A stretch of 64,000 nt of DNA, taken from positions 208,228 to 272,227 of the forward strand of contig NZ_JAKRVX010000004.1 of NCBI RefSeq assembly GCF_023638035.1. Direction: 5' to 3'. This DNA comes from Natronocalculus amylovorans (GTDB lineage: Archaea > Halobacteriota > Halobacteria > Halobacteriales > Haloferacaceae). Shown piece after piece: positions 27,037 to 35,957 of the stretch. The notes below the pieces were generated by a model. It searched no databases. It was not told the origin of the DNA and was given only the letters and a program-made list of their open reading frames with translations. Every line of letters starts with the position of its first letter. Position 1 is the first letter of the stretch. The position numbers were made by a program, and so were the translations under genes.

Positions 27037-27816
27037 TTAAGCGTCGTCGATTGCGTCGAAAAAGTCATACCAGCCGGCTGGTTGTTCGGCAAGCCAGGCG
27101 GCTGCATCAAGCGCACCGATCGCGAAGATCGATCGATCGCCGGCCCGATGCGTCAACGATAGCACCTCATTGTTGCCCGCGACAAGCACCTCATGTTCGC
27201 CGGCAACGTCACCTCCACGCCGAGCGTGTACCCCAATCTCACCGGCTGTTCGTGGGGCATCTCCCTCCCGTCCATGAACACGTTCGGTTAGGTCCTCTCG
27301 AACTGACTCAATGTCCGAAAGGAGGGTGTTTGCTGTTCCGCTCGGTGCGTCTTGCTTCCCGTTGTGGTGTGTCTCGGTTACTTCAATGTCGTAGCTGGGC
27401 ACTGCTGCGATCGCTTCCTGTACCGCACGACGCAGTGCTGCGACGCCGCGAGAGAAGTTTGTTGCTTTCAGCACGGCCGTCTCCTCAGACACTGAGTGGA
27501 GCTGTTCAACGCCCTCATCGCTGAAGCCAGTGGTTCCCGTCACAAACGGAACCATCGCTTCGGCGCATGCCGTTGCGTACTGTATCGCTGACTCCGGACC
27601 GGTGAAATCAACGACTACATCCGGCGACTCGGATGCAAGAAGCGTCGCAAATTTGCTTGCGTTGTTGATTTTGTATCCCGATATGGTCTCTTCGATCGAA
27701 CTTCGGTTGACCGCGAAGGCAACAGCGACATCCTTACGATCGGCTGCCGCAGCAAGCACCTCTCGACCCATCCGACCGTTGGCTCCGGTGACGGCAACTC
27801 GTATCCCGTCACCCAT
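27037..27816 (-). CDS. dapB: 4-Hydroxy-tetrahydrodipicolinate reductase
   Basis: 259 residues. Rossmann N-terminus IRVAVTGANGRMGREVL (about 5-21), catalytic and substrate motif VTETHHNGKQDAPSGTA (about 146-162) with the conserved His-His and Lys, and the C-terminal SLTHRAGDRSIFAIGAL. The ATG overlaps the dapA stop by one base (TAATG), implying coupling, and dapD starts 25 bases downstream. Confidence 0.96.
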   Translation of the reverse strand: MGDGIRVAVTGANGRMGREVLAAAADRKDVAVAFAVNRSSIEETISGYKINNASKFATLLASESPDVVVDFTGPESAIQYATACAEAMVPFVTGTTGFSDEGVEQLHSVSEETAVLKATNFSRGVAALRRAVQEAIAAVPSYDIEVTETHHNGKQDAPSGTANTLLSDIESVREDLTERVHGREGDAPRTAGEIGVHARRGGDVAGEHEVLVAGNNEVLSLTHRAGDRSIFAIGALDAAAWLAEQPAGWYDFFDAIDDA

Positions 27817-28742
27817 TATTCGGCAGCCTCCACCTGAGCTTCCTCGGGAATGTCCCCCGACAGCTCTGCAAGCAGTGCTTCAAGCTGATCCCAATGCGTT
27901 TCCGAAAGCTCCGAAAGCGGCGATCGAATATGGCCCGGTGCGTAGCCGCGTATCTCCATTGCCTTTTTGACCGGAATTGGGTTCGTCTCAATGAAGAGCT
28001 GCCGAATAAGCGGTCCAAGCTCGTGATGCAGCATTCGCGCAAACTGGTAGTCGTCTTCAAGTGCCGCACCAACCATCGCACAGGTTCGCTCCGGCTCAAC
28101 GTTTGCGACAACCGAGATCGTCCCCGAGCCACCGATCGATAAGATTGGTAGCGTCAAACCGTCATCGCCGGAAAGCACCGCAAAGTCTTCGCCGTGTGTG
28201 CGTTCGATGACCTCCGAAATTTGGTTGAGGTCGCCGGAGGCTGCCTTATAGCCGCGGATGTTTTCATGCTTTGCTAGGGCAATGGCGGTCTCCGGCTGGA
28301 TATTCTGTCCGGTTCTTGATGGAACATTGTAGACGATCTGCGGGAGATCTACGGCATCTGCGATCGTCGCAAAGTGGTTGTACATCCCCTGCGGCTCCGG
28401 CTTGTTGTAGTACGGCGAAATCAACAAGAGCGCATCTGCACCCGCATCTGCAGCTCGCTGTGAGAGTTCAAGCGCCTCTTGAGTGTTGTTCGATCCGGTC
28501 CCCGCAATCACAGGAACATCCTCAACTGCATCAACAACCGCTTCGATCACTTCAACATGTTCGTCATGGGTGAGCGTTGCAGACTCACCAGTCGAGCCAA
28601 CCGGAACGAGGCCATCTACGCCTGCGGTTTCAAGCCGTTGTGCATCTTCTCTGAGTGATTCGGTGTCGATCTCGTTCTCGTCCGTAAACGGCGTCACCAT
28701 CGCTGGGAACACGCCGCTAAAGTCAATGTCTGTGTCTGTCAT
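27816..28742 (-). CDS. dapA: 4-Hydroxy-tetrahydrodipicolinate synthase
   Basis: 308 residues. Class I aldolase barrel: GVFPAMVTPFTDENEID at the start, LVPVGSTGESATLTHDEH (about 41-58), ALLLISPYYNKPEPQGM, PQIVYNVPSRTG (Tyr of the catalytic triad) and IRGYKAASGDL with the Schiff-base Lys near 168. First gene of the six-gene lysine operon. The overall order dapA-dapB-dapD-lysA-dapF-dapE with almost no spacing suggests a single transcript. The nearest strong TATA is about 110 bases upstream, giving an 85-base leader. Confidence 0.95.
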   Translation of the reverse strand: MTDTDIDFSGVFPAMVTPFTDENEIDTESLREDAQRLETAGVDGLVPVGSTGESATLTHDEHVEVIEAVVDAVEDVPVIAGTGSNNTQEALELSQRAADAGADALLLISPYYNKPEPQGMYNHFATIADAVDLPQIVYNVPSRTGQNIQPETAIALAKHENIRGYKAASGDLNQISEVIERTHGEDFAVLSGDDGLTLPILSIGGSGTISVVANVEPERTCAMVGAALEDDYQFARMLHHELGPLIRQLFIETNPIPVKKAMEIRGYAPGHIRSPLSELSETHWDQLEALLAELSGDIPEEAQVEAAE

Positions 28743-28847
28743 GGGTATCGTCTGGTGGTTGTATCCGTGTGGTCGTCACTCTGTTCTGAGTCAGGTTCTC
28801 ACCCGGAACGGGGTCGCCACTCCCGCAACGAGCGATGATCACACGCG

Positions 28848-28859
28848 TTTTTTTAAAAA
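28848..28859 (-). promoter_or_regulatory. TATA element of the lysine operon
   Basis: A run of seven T followed by five A at 28848-28859 reads on the reverse strand as CTTTTTAAAAAAACG. It is the strongest TATA-like signal upstream of dapA. Transcription would start near 28828, leaving a leader of about 85 bases before the ATG at 28742. The leader has only short possible stems (such as GTTC-GAAC near 28795-28810); I recognise no lysine riboswitch in it. Confidence 0.45.
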
Positions 28860-28965
28860 GCCCGAATGCACCGCTACGCAGAGGCGATCGTCTGCGACTG
28901 ACACGGTGCGGTTCACAGTTACAGTATGTTACGGTCCGGAACTTATACGTTTTGTCTTGCGTAGG

Positions 28966-31047
28966 CTATGCTTGTGGATCAAAGCGCTCGTACCACGAAA
29001 TGAGCTCAGTGAGTCGATGGATCGCCCGATCGGGTGTGCCAATATTGTGATGCTCTTCGGGATACACAACCAGCTTGGCGTCAACGCCCTGCTTTTTTGC
29101 GGCGATATAGAGCTGTTCTGACTGGCTTGGTGGACAGCGCCAATCTTGGCCACCGGCGGTGACGAGAATCGGCGTTTCAATGGCCTCCGCATCAGTGATT
29201 GCGGATGAGGCATCAAACGCTTCAGGTGAATCCCACGGTGTCCCGTATTCGTTCGTCATCCAGACGTGGGTATCATCGGTTCCGAACGCCGATCGAAGAT
29301 CATAGATCCCATGTTCCGGTGCCGCAGCAGTGAACAGATCCGGCTCTTGTGTGATAAGATATCCTTGCGCAATGCCACCGTAGGAGAAGCCATATCCAAA
29401 TATGCGATCGGAGTCGACCCATCCGCGATTGATCACGTCCGAAACGCCAGCAGTGATGTCTTCGACCTCTTTTGTGCCCCACTGGCCGCGAAGCGCTTCC
29501 GAAAACTCGCGCCCAAACGAGGATCCACCACGGTAGTTCGGTCGAAGGACAACATATCCGCGGCTGGTCAGTGCTGCATGATCGAAGCTAAAGACTGGCT
29601 CATCGTAGGAGATTGGCCCACCGTGAACTGCAACGACGAGCGGATGTGGCCCATCGTCCAGCGTCACGTCTGGGTCGTGATAGACAATCCCCGAAATCTC
29701 GACACCATCTGATTCCCAACTGATTCGTCTGACTTCGGGAAAAGAAAACTCCGATCGAAGGTCGCGGTTTACATCGGTAAGGCGTGTTGGCTCGTCGGAT
29801 CCAGAAAGTGCCTCGACAGGGAGTGTATACACATCTTGCCCCTCATTAGGGTGAGACAAGACCATCGCTGCGGTTCCCCCAGCAATACTGAGTTGGAGTG
29901 CTGCTCTGTCATCCCCTTGTGCGTCAAATACGCGATCGACCGTCGAAACATCAGATTGGTGCACCCCGATTTTGATTGGGCGTGTTTTCGCTTCATCACC
30001 AATGAGCGTATACAAGGTTTCCCCTCCGGCCCACTCCAGCGTTGCATTGCGTGCGACTGTTCGATCGAGGTCCGGCGTGACTGAGCGATACCCCTCAGCA
30101 GTAGACACACAGACTTCGCTTGGAACGCACCAATTTGTCGGATCGCCAGCCACAAATGCCAGTGTGCCACTCGGTGACCACGCGGGGGCGCTTGCAGTCA
30201 CGTCGCTGTCTGTCTCTTTGTTGAGATTCGACCCATCCGGATCAATCGTATACAGATCAGCTACATACGTGTCGTCTGGGTTGTCCGTCCGACAGGACAC
30301 AAACGCAATCCGATCGGTTGGGCCCCACGCAGGCTGTAATCCGGACAGCCCTTCCATAGCACCGCCACCGTATGTTTCATCCAACCGGGTCTCTTCGCCT
30401 GATTCGAGATCCACCACAAACAGATATGATGTGACTGTATCGAGGTAGCCGACACCGTCGAGTTTGTGTTGGAGTCGCTCGGTTTCGATTGGGCCGCCCT
30501 CTTTTCTCTCGTCGAGGTACGCCTGTTCGTCGTCTGTTGGATCACGAGCACTGATGACGAGGTTGTCGCCATCCGGTGACCAGTCAAACTCTCGGACGCC
30601 ATACGCTCGATCGGTCACCTGACGAGCATCTCCACCGAATGTGAAATCAAAGAGCCACACCTGTGTCTCTGGCTCATCATCCGACGGTTGATCAGTCGCT
30701 TCATCATCGGCTTCCACTTCGGCTTCAGTTTCAGTATCGGATTCGTCATTCGAGTCACCGTCGCGAGTCCATCCAACTTGTCGATCGGTGGACTCCTCTC
30801 TCGTTGCAAGAAATGCAAGCCGATCGCCACTTGGTGACCACTGTGGTGCTGACGCACCGGAAACCGTCGTCAACTGGTGTGGTTCGCGTGAGCCGTCCGT
30901 CGATGTGACAAACAGCGATGAGATCGGCTCATCTTCGGACTGGTTGTACGCCGTCGCAACATATGCGACACGAGAGCCATCCGGCGAGACCGCGATCTCA
31001 CTAATTTGAGTGAGATCATAGTACGCCTCAAGCGGGAGTGGTGTCAT
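28966..31047 (-). CDS. S9 family prolyl oligopeptidase-like peptidase
   Basis: 693 residues. A WD40-like/TolB-like beta-propeller (about 5-420, repeated blades such as SPDGSRVAYVATAY, WSPSGDRLAFLA) precedes an alpha/beta hydrolase domain. Catalytic residues visible: Ser in GYGFSYGGIAQGYL (about 552), Asp in VTAGGQDWRCPPS and His in YPEEHHNIG. An acidic linker of about 30 residues (near 100) interrupts the propeller. No signal peptide, so cytosolic acylaminoacyl-peptidase type. Its start is divergent from the IMPase-like gene. Confidence 0.93.
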   Translation of the reverse strand: MTPLPLEAYYDLTQISEIAVSPDGSRVAYVATAYNQSEDEPISSLFVTSTDGSREPHQLTTVSGASAPQWSPSGDRLAFLATREESTDRQVGWTRDGDSNDESDTETEAEVEADDEATDQPSDDEPETQVWLFDFTFGGDARQVTDRAYGVREFDWSPDGDNLVISARDPTDDEQAYLDERKEGGPIETERLQHKLDGVGYLDTVTSYLFVVDLESGEETRLDETYGGGAMEGLSGLQPAWGPTDRIAFVSCRTDNPDDTYVADLYTIDPDGSNLNKETDSDVTASAPAWSPSGTLAFVAGDPTNWCVPSEVCVSTAEGYRSVTPDLDRTVARNATLEWAGGETLYTLIGDEAKTRPIKIGVHQSDVSTVDRVFDAQGDDRAALQLSIAGGTAAMVLSHPNEGQDVYTLPVEALSGSDEPTRLTDVNRDLRSEFSFPEVRRISWESDGVEISGIVYHDPDVTLDDGPHPLVVAVHGGPISYDEPVFSFDHAALTSRGYVVLRPNYRGGSSFGREFSEALRGQWGTKEVEDITAGVSDVINRGWVDSDRIFGYGFSYGGIAQGYLITQEPDLFTAAAPEHGIYDLRSAFGTDDTHVWMTNEYGTPWDSPEAFDASSAITDAEAIETPILVTAGGQDWRCPPSQSEQLYIAAKKQGVDAKLVVYPEEHHNIGTPDRAIHRLTELISWYERFDPQA

Positions 31048-31149
31048 ACACGCACCACAAAGCCGACTCCATTAGCTGTTCGGAGAGCGGCAGCGAATTC
31101 CGATTATCCGATCGACGAACTCATTAGATACGCTTTGTTGTTTTCTGGT

Positions 31150-31929
31150 ATGTCTACGCCCTCACTTGATGAACTTGCATCGGTGGCTGAAACTGCTGCC
31201 CGTAGTGGCGGTACATACCTTCGCGAACAGTTTCGAAACGGAGTCGTTGATGCTGAGTTTGGAACTGATGATGTGAAGGCTCGAGCCGATCGCGAGGCAG
31301 AATCCCGTGTGTGTACCGTTATCGAAGAGGCGTTCCCAACGCACGCAATTCACGGCGAAGAGTTTGGGCTAAACGGTGCTGAGAGCGAGTATCTGTGGGT
31401 TGTTGATCCGCTGGATGGAACCAACAATTTTGCAAGTGGGATTCCGATGTTCGCAACTGCGGTTGCCGTGGTACACGATGGGGAGCCAGTCGTCTCTGTC
31501 ATTTATGAGCCGCTCACGGAGTCGCTCTACACAGCAATAAAAGGCCATGGCGCAACATACAACGGTGAGCCATTCACTGCGTCTAGCGCGCTCCCAATCG
31601 AACATGCAACCGTTTCGTTTGTGCTAGGCATTGATGCGGTACGCGATGCGTCACTCACTCACACTGCGGAGCTGCTTGAAACCGAGTTCCGATCGTCTTG
31701 TAAACGGGTACTCCAAAGCTGGGCCCCATGCGTTGACTGGGGGCTTGTATCGCGTGGGTCGATCGATGGAATCGTTTGTTTCTATCCAGATATCTACGAG
31801 CAGCACGCTGGTGCCCTCCTTGCTGCAGAGGCCGGTATTCATGCGACAACGAACGAGCAATGGTATGTTGGCGCGGCTGAGAAGTCCGTTCACGATACGC
31901 TGCTTGAATTGACAACAAGGGTGCTATGA
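31150..31929 (+). CDS. Inositol monophosphatase / fructose-1,6-bisphosphatase family protein
   Basis: 259 residues from the ATG at 31150; the frame is open from 31006 but the earlier part overlaps the divergent peptidase promoter. Lithium-sensitive phosphatase motifs: HGEEFG (Glu, metal), WVVDPLDGTNNFASGIP (about 79-95, Asp-x-Leu-Asp-Gly-Thr) and the C-terminal WAPCVDWGLVSRGSIDG. The substrate could be inositol phosphate, fructose bisphosphate or PAP. Confidence 0.9.
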   Translation: MSTPSLDELASVAETAARSGGTYLREQFRNGVVDAEFGTDDVKARADREAESRVCTVIEEAFPTHAIHGEEFGLNGAESEYLWVVDPLDGTNNFASGIPMFATAVAVVHDGEPVVSVIYEPLTESLYTAIKGHGATYNGEPFTASSALPIEHATVSFVLGIDAVRDASLTHTAELLETEFRSSCKRVLQSWAPCVDWGLVSRGSIDGIVCFYPDIYEQHAGALLAAEAGIHATTNEQWYVGAAEKSVHDTLLELTTRVL

Positions 31930-32132
31930 ATCCAAACTGTTGTGCCGTATAGAAAAGGGGACTGCCCGTAGAATGGTATGTTGGGTGTGGGTTGAGTATT
32001 CACGGTGCGACGTATATCGCGCGTCCCCATTTCGACGAGAGCACACTATGAATAAATATCTTGTGGTGTGTCAAATATCGGCTACGGGGTGCTGAACCGA
32101 TTGGTCAAGTGTGTGGATCACGTAGTATCTGT

Positions 32133-32825
32133 ATGTTCTCACGACCCTCAAACCGCCTTCTTGAGATGACGTGGGAGGATGGGCTATTTATTCACTGGCC
32201 GGTTGAACCAGACACGATTGCGTCCACACTCCCCGACGGCCTCTCTGTTGCAACACATGACGAAGATGCATGGCTTGGTATTGTTCCGTTTGAGATGGCA
32301 GATATTCGTCCGGTTGGATCCCCGATCGGACGCTCATTCCCCGAGCTGAACCTCCGAACATACGTGGATGGCCCTGCAGGCAAAGGCGTTTATTTCTTTA
32401 ATCTTGATGCAGCAGATCGTGTTGGTGTCCAGATTGCTCGTCGACTATTCTCGCTTCCATACTATACCGCAGAGATGGCGATCGATCGGTCCGAGAATGG
32501 TATCCGTTTTCAGAGCCGTCGGACAGAGCCATCAGCATCACCGGCCCGGTTTGATGCTACATATCGCCCCACCGGTGATGTGTTTACTGCGAGCGCGGGT
32601 TCGCTTGAAGCGTTTCTCACTGAAAACTATCGATTCTATGCACACGGAACTCGGCTCTATACGGGGACGATTTCACATGAACCATGGCCACTTCAGGATG
32701 CAATTGTCAATATAAAGTCAAATACATTATTTGAAGCGGCTGGTTTCACACACTCATCAGGTAACCCACATGTCACTTATAGCAAATCGATAGATGTGAG
32801 TGCAGGTAGGCCGAAAAAGGTGTAG
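32133..32825 (+). CDS. DUF2071 (YqjF-like) protein
   Basis: 230 residues from the ATG at 32133; an ATG at 32166 (MTWEDGLFIHWPVEP) would also give a full domain, and TTG-type extensions to 32061 are unlikely. The pattern W-E-D-G-L-F-I-H-W-P-V-x-P, then LGIVPFEMADIRP, PELNLRTYV and GVYFFNLDA is the DUF2071/YqjF acetoacetate-decarboxylase-like fold. No biochemical role is established. The 203 bases before it contain only very short reading frames. Confidence 0.88.
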   Translation: MFSRPSNRLLEMTWEDGLFIHWPVEPDTIASTLPDGLSVATHDEDAWLGIVPFEMADIRPVGSPIGRSFPELNLRTYVDGPAGKGVYFFNLDAADRVGVQIARRLFSLPYYTAEMAIDRSENGIRFQSRRTEPSASPARFDATYRPTGDVFTASAGSLEAFLTENYRFYAHGTRLYTGTISHEPWPLQDAIVNIKSNTLFEAAGFTHSSGNPHVTYSKSIDVSAGRPKKV

Positions 32826-32931
32826 CTATTTTTATTGACTATATACTCATATCCAGCGCTCTATTGGTTCACATAGCAGAAAATATAAAGAATACGATGG
32901 TTTTATCGACTGTGACAATAATGCACGCATA

Positions 32932-33675
32932 ATGAGTTCCCACCTCGAACCCGCATATAATTGTGTGCGTGAAGAGCGGCGTCGGGTGGATGACGAACGA
33001 ACCGCATTTAAAACATTTTTACGCCGTCTCGATCGAATTACTGTCGAATCGACAAACACACAGCTCTCACCTAGCGGGATGACTGTAAATACAGCTAATA
33101 CAACCGGTGTTCCACCAAAATTGCAGTCCGCATATGAATCGACTGTGATGGCGGTTCCACACTACGATATTGATTATGACGAACCCTTTGAGGTTCATTT
33201 TGGGGCCGAGTTCAGCGACAAATTAACCGCTATGCTGTCCGTTTCGCCTGCATTCACACCACAGCTCCGCGGTGCTGTCATTGCAGGAGCACAAAAAAAT
33301 TACAAAGAGCGTGCTGAGTTTGTTACTCGATTAGACCAAGAATTAGAGTCACTGCTCACAGCCCAGACCGAAGCCACGTCGATATATGAAAAAATCGAAG
33401 TAAACGATCATACCCCGTTGTCAAACCGATCGTTCAATGAGCTTCTTGCGTTGTATGCGCTCGTTTGTCGACAACAGGACCGGCTTGATGAGCTGGCGGT
33501 ATCACGACAGCATACAATTGCCCGCGTCAATCATGGGATTAACAGCAACCTTGTCGATCTTCATACGTACCTGTACGATGAGCCAACATTCCCTGTGCTT
33601 GCAGCAATTGCTGAACTTGCAACAACGCTCCACACTGCACAGTCTCGGATTGAGCGTGAACTCATCTACCGATAA
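32932..33675 (+). CDS. Haloarchaeal DUF7260-like protein, function unknown
   Basis: 247 residues. Starts MSSHLEPAYNCVREERRRV with a charged helix, a Thr/Asn-rich linker (about 42-60), then VMAVPHYDIDYDEPFEVHFGAEF, a segment I associate from memory with a haloarchaeal-only family (DUF7260). Long helices with heptad-like charge patterns follow (about 115-245). A TATA-like GTTTTATCG about 29 bases upstream of the ATG supports a leaderless start. No catalytic motif. The region is more AT-rich than its neighbours. Confidence 0.75.
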   Translation: MSSHLEPAYNCVREERRRVDDERTAFKTFLRRLDRITVESTNTQLSPSGMTVNTANTTGVPPKLQSAYESTVMAVPHYDIDYDEPFEVHFGAEFSDKLTAMLSVSPAFTPQLRGAVIAGAQKNYKERAEFVTRLDQELESLLTAQTEATSIYEKIEVNDHTPLSNRSFNELLALYALVCRQQDRLDELAVSRQHTIARVNHGINSNLVDLHTYLYDEPTFPVLAAIAELATTLHTAQSRIERELIYR

Positions 33676-33702
33676 CGGATTACCCTCTGGATGAACAACT
33701 GA

Positions 33703-33710
33703 TATTTATA
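33703..33710 (+). promoter_or_regulatory. TATA element of the PH-domain operon
   Basis: TATTTATA at 33703-33710, centred about 26 bases before the ATG at 33733 that opens a 13-codon reading frame. This predicts that the transcript begins at or near that ATG. The PH-domain gene then lies 39 bases downstream with its own Shine-Dalgarno site. Confidence 0.5.
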
Positions 33711-33732
33711 CGCATCCGCTTGGTAGCAATAG

Positions 33733-33775
33733 TATGCTCGCTGTCTTGTCGGTAGCTGTGGAGGTACAGCGATGA
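33733..33775 (+). other. Possible 13-codon leader reading frame coupled to the PH-domain gene
   Basis: ATG at 33733 opens MLAVLSVAVEVQR and stops at 33773-33775, overlapping the next ATG (ATGA). GGAGGT at 33760-33765 sits inside it, six bases before the main ATG. It would be translated leaderlessly if the TATA at 33703 sets the start. It may be a regulatory leader peptide or a chance frame. Confidence 0.4.
33760..33765 (+). promoter_or_regulatory. Shine-Dalgarno site before the YdbS-like gene
   Basis: GGAGGT, six bases upstream of the ATG at 33772. A strong ribosome binding site like this is uncommon in the window, where many genes look leaderless, and it fits a leadered or coupled start. 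Confidence 0.6.
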
Positions 33776-34230
33776 AGTCGCTTCATCCACGCATTCGGAT
33801 TTTATGGGTTGTCCGTGCAGTGATATTTGCAGTTATAATCGGTGCGATCGGTACTGCAGGTGCACAGACACTCGGTGCACCAATCTGGATCCCGATTATA
33901 TTTGCTGTTTTGCTCCTCCTGCTTGGCGTTGTTCACTCACTGCTTCGATACCGAAAGTGGGGCTATGAGATCCGTGATGATTCGCTCTATCTCGAACGCG
34001 GTGTGCTGACTGAAGTCCGTACAGTGGTTCCGCTCGTTCGAATCCAACATGTTGACTCTCGCCGGAGCGCACTCGAACGAACTGTTGGCCTTGCAAGCAC
34101 AGTTGTCTACACGGCCGGATCTCGTGGGGCAGATGTTCGAATCCCTGGCCTTGAGCCGGATACTGCATCGGATCTCCGTGAACGGCTTAAAGGGCTGGCA
34201 ATCGAAGCAGATGGGGAGGATGCGGTGTGA
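33772..34230 (+). CDS. PH-domain membrane protein, YdbS-like
   Basis: 152 residues. Two membrane segments (about 8-30 and 37-57) are followed by a bacterial PH (bPH2) domain with YEIRDDSLYLERGVLTEVRTVVPLVRIQHVDSR split over about 63-98. The end of the domain reads GLASTVVYTAGSRGADVRIPGLEP. The stop overlaps the GTG start of the larger YdbT-like gene. In bacteria YdbS and YdbT occur together and are poorly understood membrane proteins. Confidence 0.87.
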   Translation: MKSLHPRIRILWVVRAVIFAVIIGAIGTAGAQTLGAPIWIPIIFAVLLLLLGVVHSLLRYRKWGYEIRDDSLYLERGVLTEVRTVVPLVRIQHVDSRRSALERTVGLASTVVYTAGSRGADVRIPGLEPDTASDLRERLKGLAIEADGEDAV

Positions 34231-35957
34231 AACTGTCGCCAATCTCGGTTCCATACCGCGCGTTCCAGAAGGGTTTTAGCCTTCTCATTATGCTCTTTTT
34301 TATTTCTTCAACGGGGGCTGGAGGGCTCGGTGGATCTGTACTCATTGTCCTTGGTGCGGTTGGAGTACTAGCCGTGACTGTTGGGTATGAACTGCTGTAC
34401 TACCAGCGATTTTCGTATGTGCTTACAGACGACACGCTGGACATCCATTCGGGTGTTGTGAGCCGTCGCGATCGCGAAATCCCATATCGACGCATCCAGA
34501 ATGTTGACGTGAGCCAAAACATTGTTCAGCGAGCGCTTGGTATCGCTGCAGTCAACGTTGAAACGGCCGGTGGAAGCTCCACCGAAGCAGTTATTCAGTA
34601 TGTGACTGTCGATGCTGCAGAACAGCTCCAAACGGACGTTCGTCGGCTCAAACGACGAGAGCGGTCAGATACGGCTACAGATGAGGAATCAAAAGAGGCA
34701 GTTGCTCCCGATCGTGAGGAGCTGTTTTCGATCGAACCATCCGAGCTCGCCCTTGTTGGAGTGTTCTCTTTTGATCCACGTGTTGCGGGCATTATTCTCG
34801 CGGTACTTTCGGGTTCGATTCCGTTTGTCTCCCCTGCGCTTCCGGGGGATGCAACTGGGGTTGTCCTCTTCGTCTTGCTCGCCATTATTGGCGTCTCAAT
34901 TATTGCGCTATCGTGGGTTGTCGGTGCAATCTCTGCGGTGGTCAACTTTTGGGGATTCACGCTTACGCGGACGGAAGATGAGCTACAGTATGAGCGCGGA
35001 CTGCTCCAACGATACAGTGGGACGATTCCATTCGATAAGATCCAGACAATCACTATCGAAGACAACCCACTCAAACGGCAGTTCGGCTATGCAACACTCG
35101 GCGTTGAAACCGCAGGATATGCGCCAGGACAGGCCGGATCTCGTGGCAGTGAGGCTGCGGTCCCGCTTGCGACGATCGATCGGGTTCACCGACTTGCACA
35201 TGAGCTAGAGGAGTTTGGTATCCCTGAATACACCCGCCCACCGAAGCGAATTCGCATTCGGTACTTCATTCGGTATGTGATGGCGATTGCAGTTATTTCC
35301 GCAGTTGCCTTTGCAATCACATGGGTGTACAATATCACCTTCCCATGGTACCTCCCCCTGATTGCGGTCCTACTCTCGCCTATTGCTGCACACTACAAAT
35401 GGCTCCACCGTGGCTACTGGCTCGGTGACGACCACCTTGCAGCGAGAAGCGGATTCTGGACACGACAGGCAAAAATCGTCCCGTACTACCGAATCCAGAC
35501 GGTCATTGATAGCCGGACCATCTTCCAGCGTCGATGGGATGTTGGAACGGTTATCGCGGATACTGCAGGCTCGCTCTCCGTACTCGGCAATGATGCTGCT
35601 GCGATCGACATCGACGAGCAGGAGGTTTCAACGCTCCGTGAGGAACTCAACGATCGGCTTCAGGCGTCACTCCGAAAGCGAGAACAACAAAAAGCACAAG
35701 AGCGCGAACAACGTCGACTGCGAGCAATTGAACAACAGAAAGCACAAGCGCAGGGAGTTGACGTCGCCGAACCAGCCTCATTTGAGTGGGCCTCCCCCGT
35801 TGACACCGATCCGGAATCAGCGTCACCAAAACCAAAACCAAAACCAAAATCAATCGACACCGACTCACTCACACCCGCTATTACACCAATACCTTCGAGT
35901 GAGGATCAACATCAGTCCGACACCGATGAATCAACCGAGTCGGATACAAACACCTGA
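34227..35957 (+). CDS. Triple PH-domain membrane protein, YdbT-like
   Basis: 576 residues from a GTG that overlaps the previous stop (GTGA). Three bPH2 modules: about 60-140 (YVLTDDTLDIHSGVVSRRDREI), about 235-330 (LTRTEDELQYERGLLQRY) and about 390-470 (GDDHLAARSGFWTRQAKIV), each preceded by a membrane hairpin. The last hundred residues are disordered: an Arg/Gln/Ala-rich helix, then Ser/Pro/Asp-rich sequence with a Pro-Lys repeat. The 3' end overlaps the convergent VOC gene by 46 bases. Confidence 0.87.
   Translation: MKLSPISVPYRAFQKGFSLLIMLFFISSTGAGGLGGSVLIVLGAVGVLAVTVGYELLYYQRFSYVLTDDTLDIHSGVVSRRDREIPYRRIQNVDVSQNIVQRALGIAAVNVETAGGSSTEAVIQYVTVDAAEQLQTDVRRLKRRERSDTATDEESKEAVAPDREELFSIEPSELALVGVFSFDPRVAGIILAVLSGSIPFVSPALPGDATGVVLFVLLAIIGVSIIALSWVVGAISAVVNFWGFTLTRTEDELQYERGLLQRYSGTIPFDKIQTITIEDNPLKRQFGYATLGVETAGYAPGQAGSRGSEAAVPLATIDRVHRLAHELEEFGIPEYTRPPKRIRIRYFIRYVMAIAVISAVAFAITWVYNITFPWYLPLIAVLLSPIAAHYKWLHRGYWLGDDHLAARSGFWTRQAKIVPYYRIQTVIDSRTIFQRRWDVGTVIADTAGSLSVLGNDAAAIDIDEQEVSTLREELNDRLQASLRKREQQKAQEREQRRLRAIEQQKAQAQGVDVAEPASFEWASPVDTDPESASPKPKPKPKSIDTDSLTPAITPIPSSEDQHQSDTDESTESDTNT
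35826..35849 (+). repeat. Four perfect copies of CCAAAA inside the YdbT-like gene
   Basis: The hexamer CCAAAA is repeated four times at 35826-35849, encoding a Pro-Lys run in the disordered tail. Because the unit is six bases, copy-number changes keep the frame. The number may therefore vary between strains. Confidence 0.8.

Noticed and set aside
28743..28965. Possible lysine riboswitch or tRNA in the gap before dapA
   Set aside because: Only short stems were found; no L-box core or tRNA cloverleaf could be drawn.
32047..32094. ATG at 32047 opening a short frame in the gap before the DUF2071 gene
   Set aside because: Stops after 15 codons and has no Cys pair or other motif.
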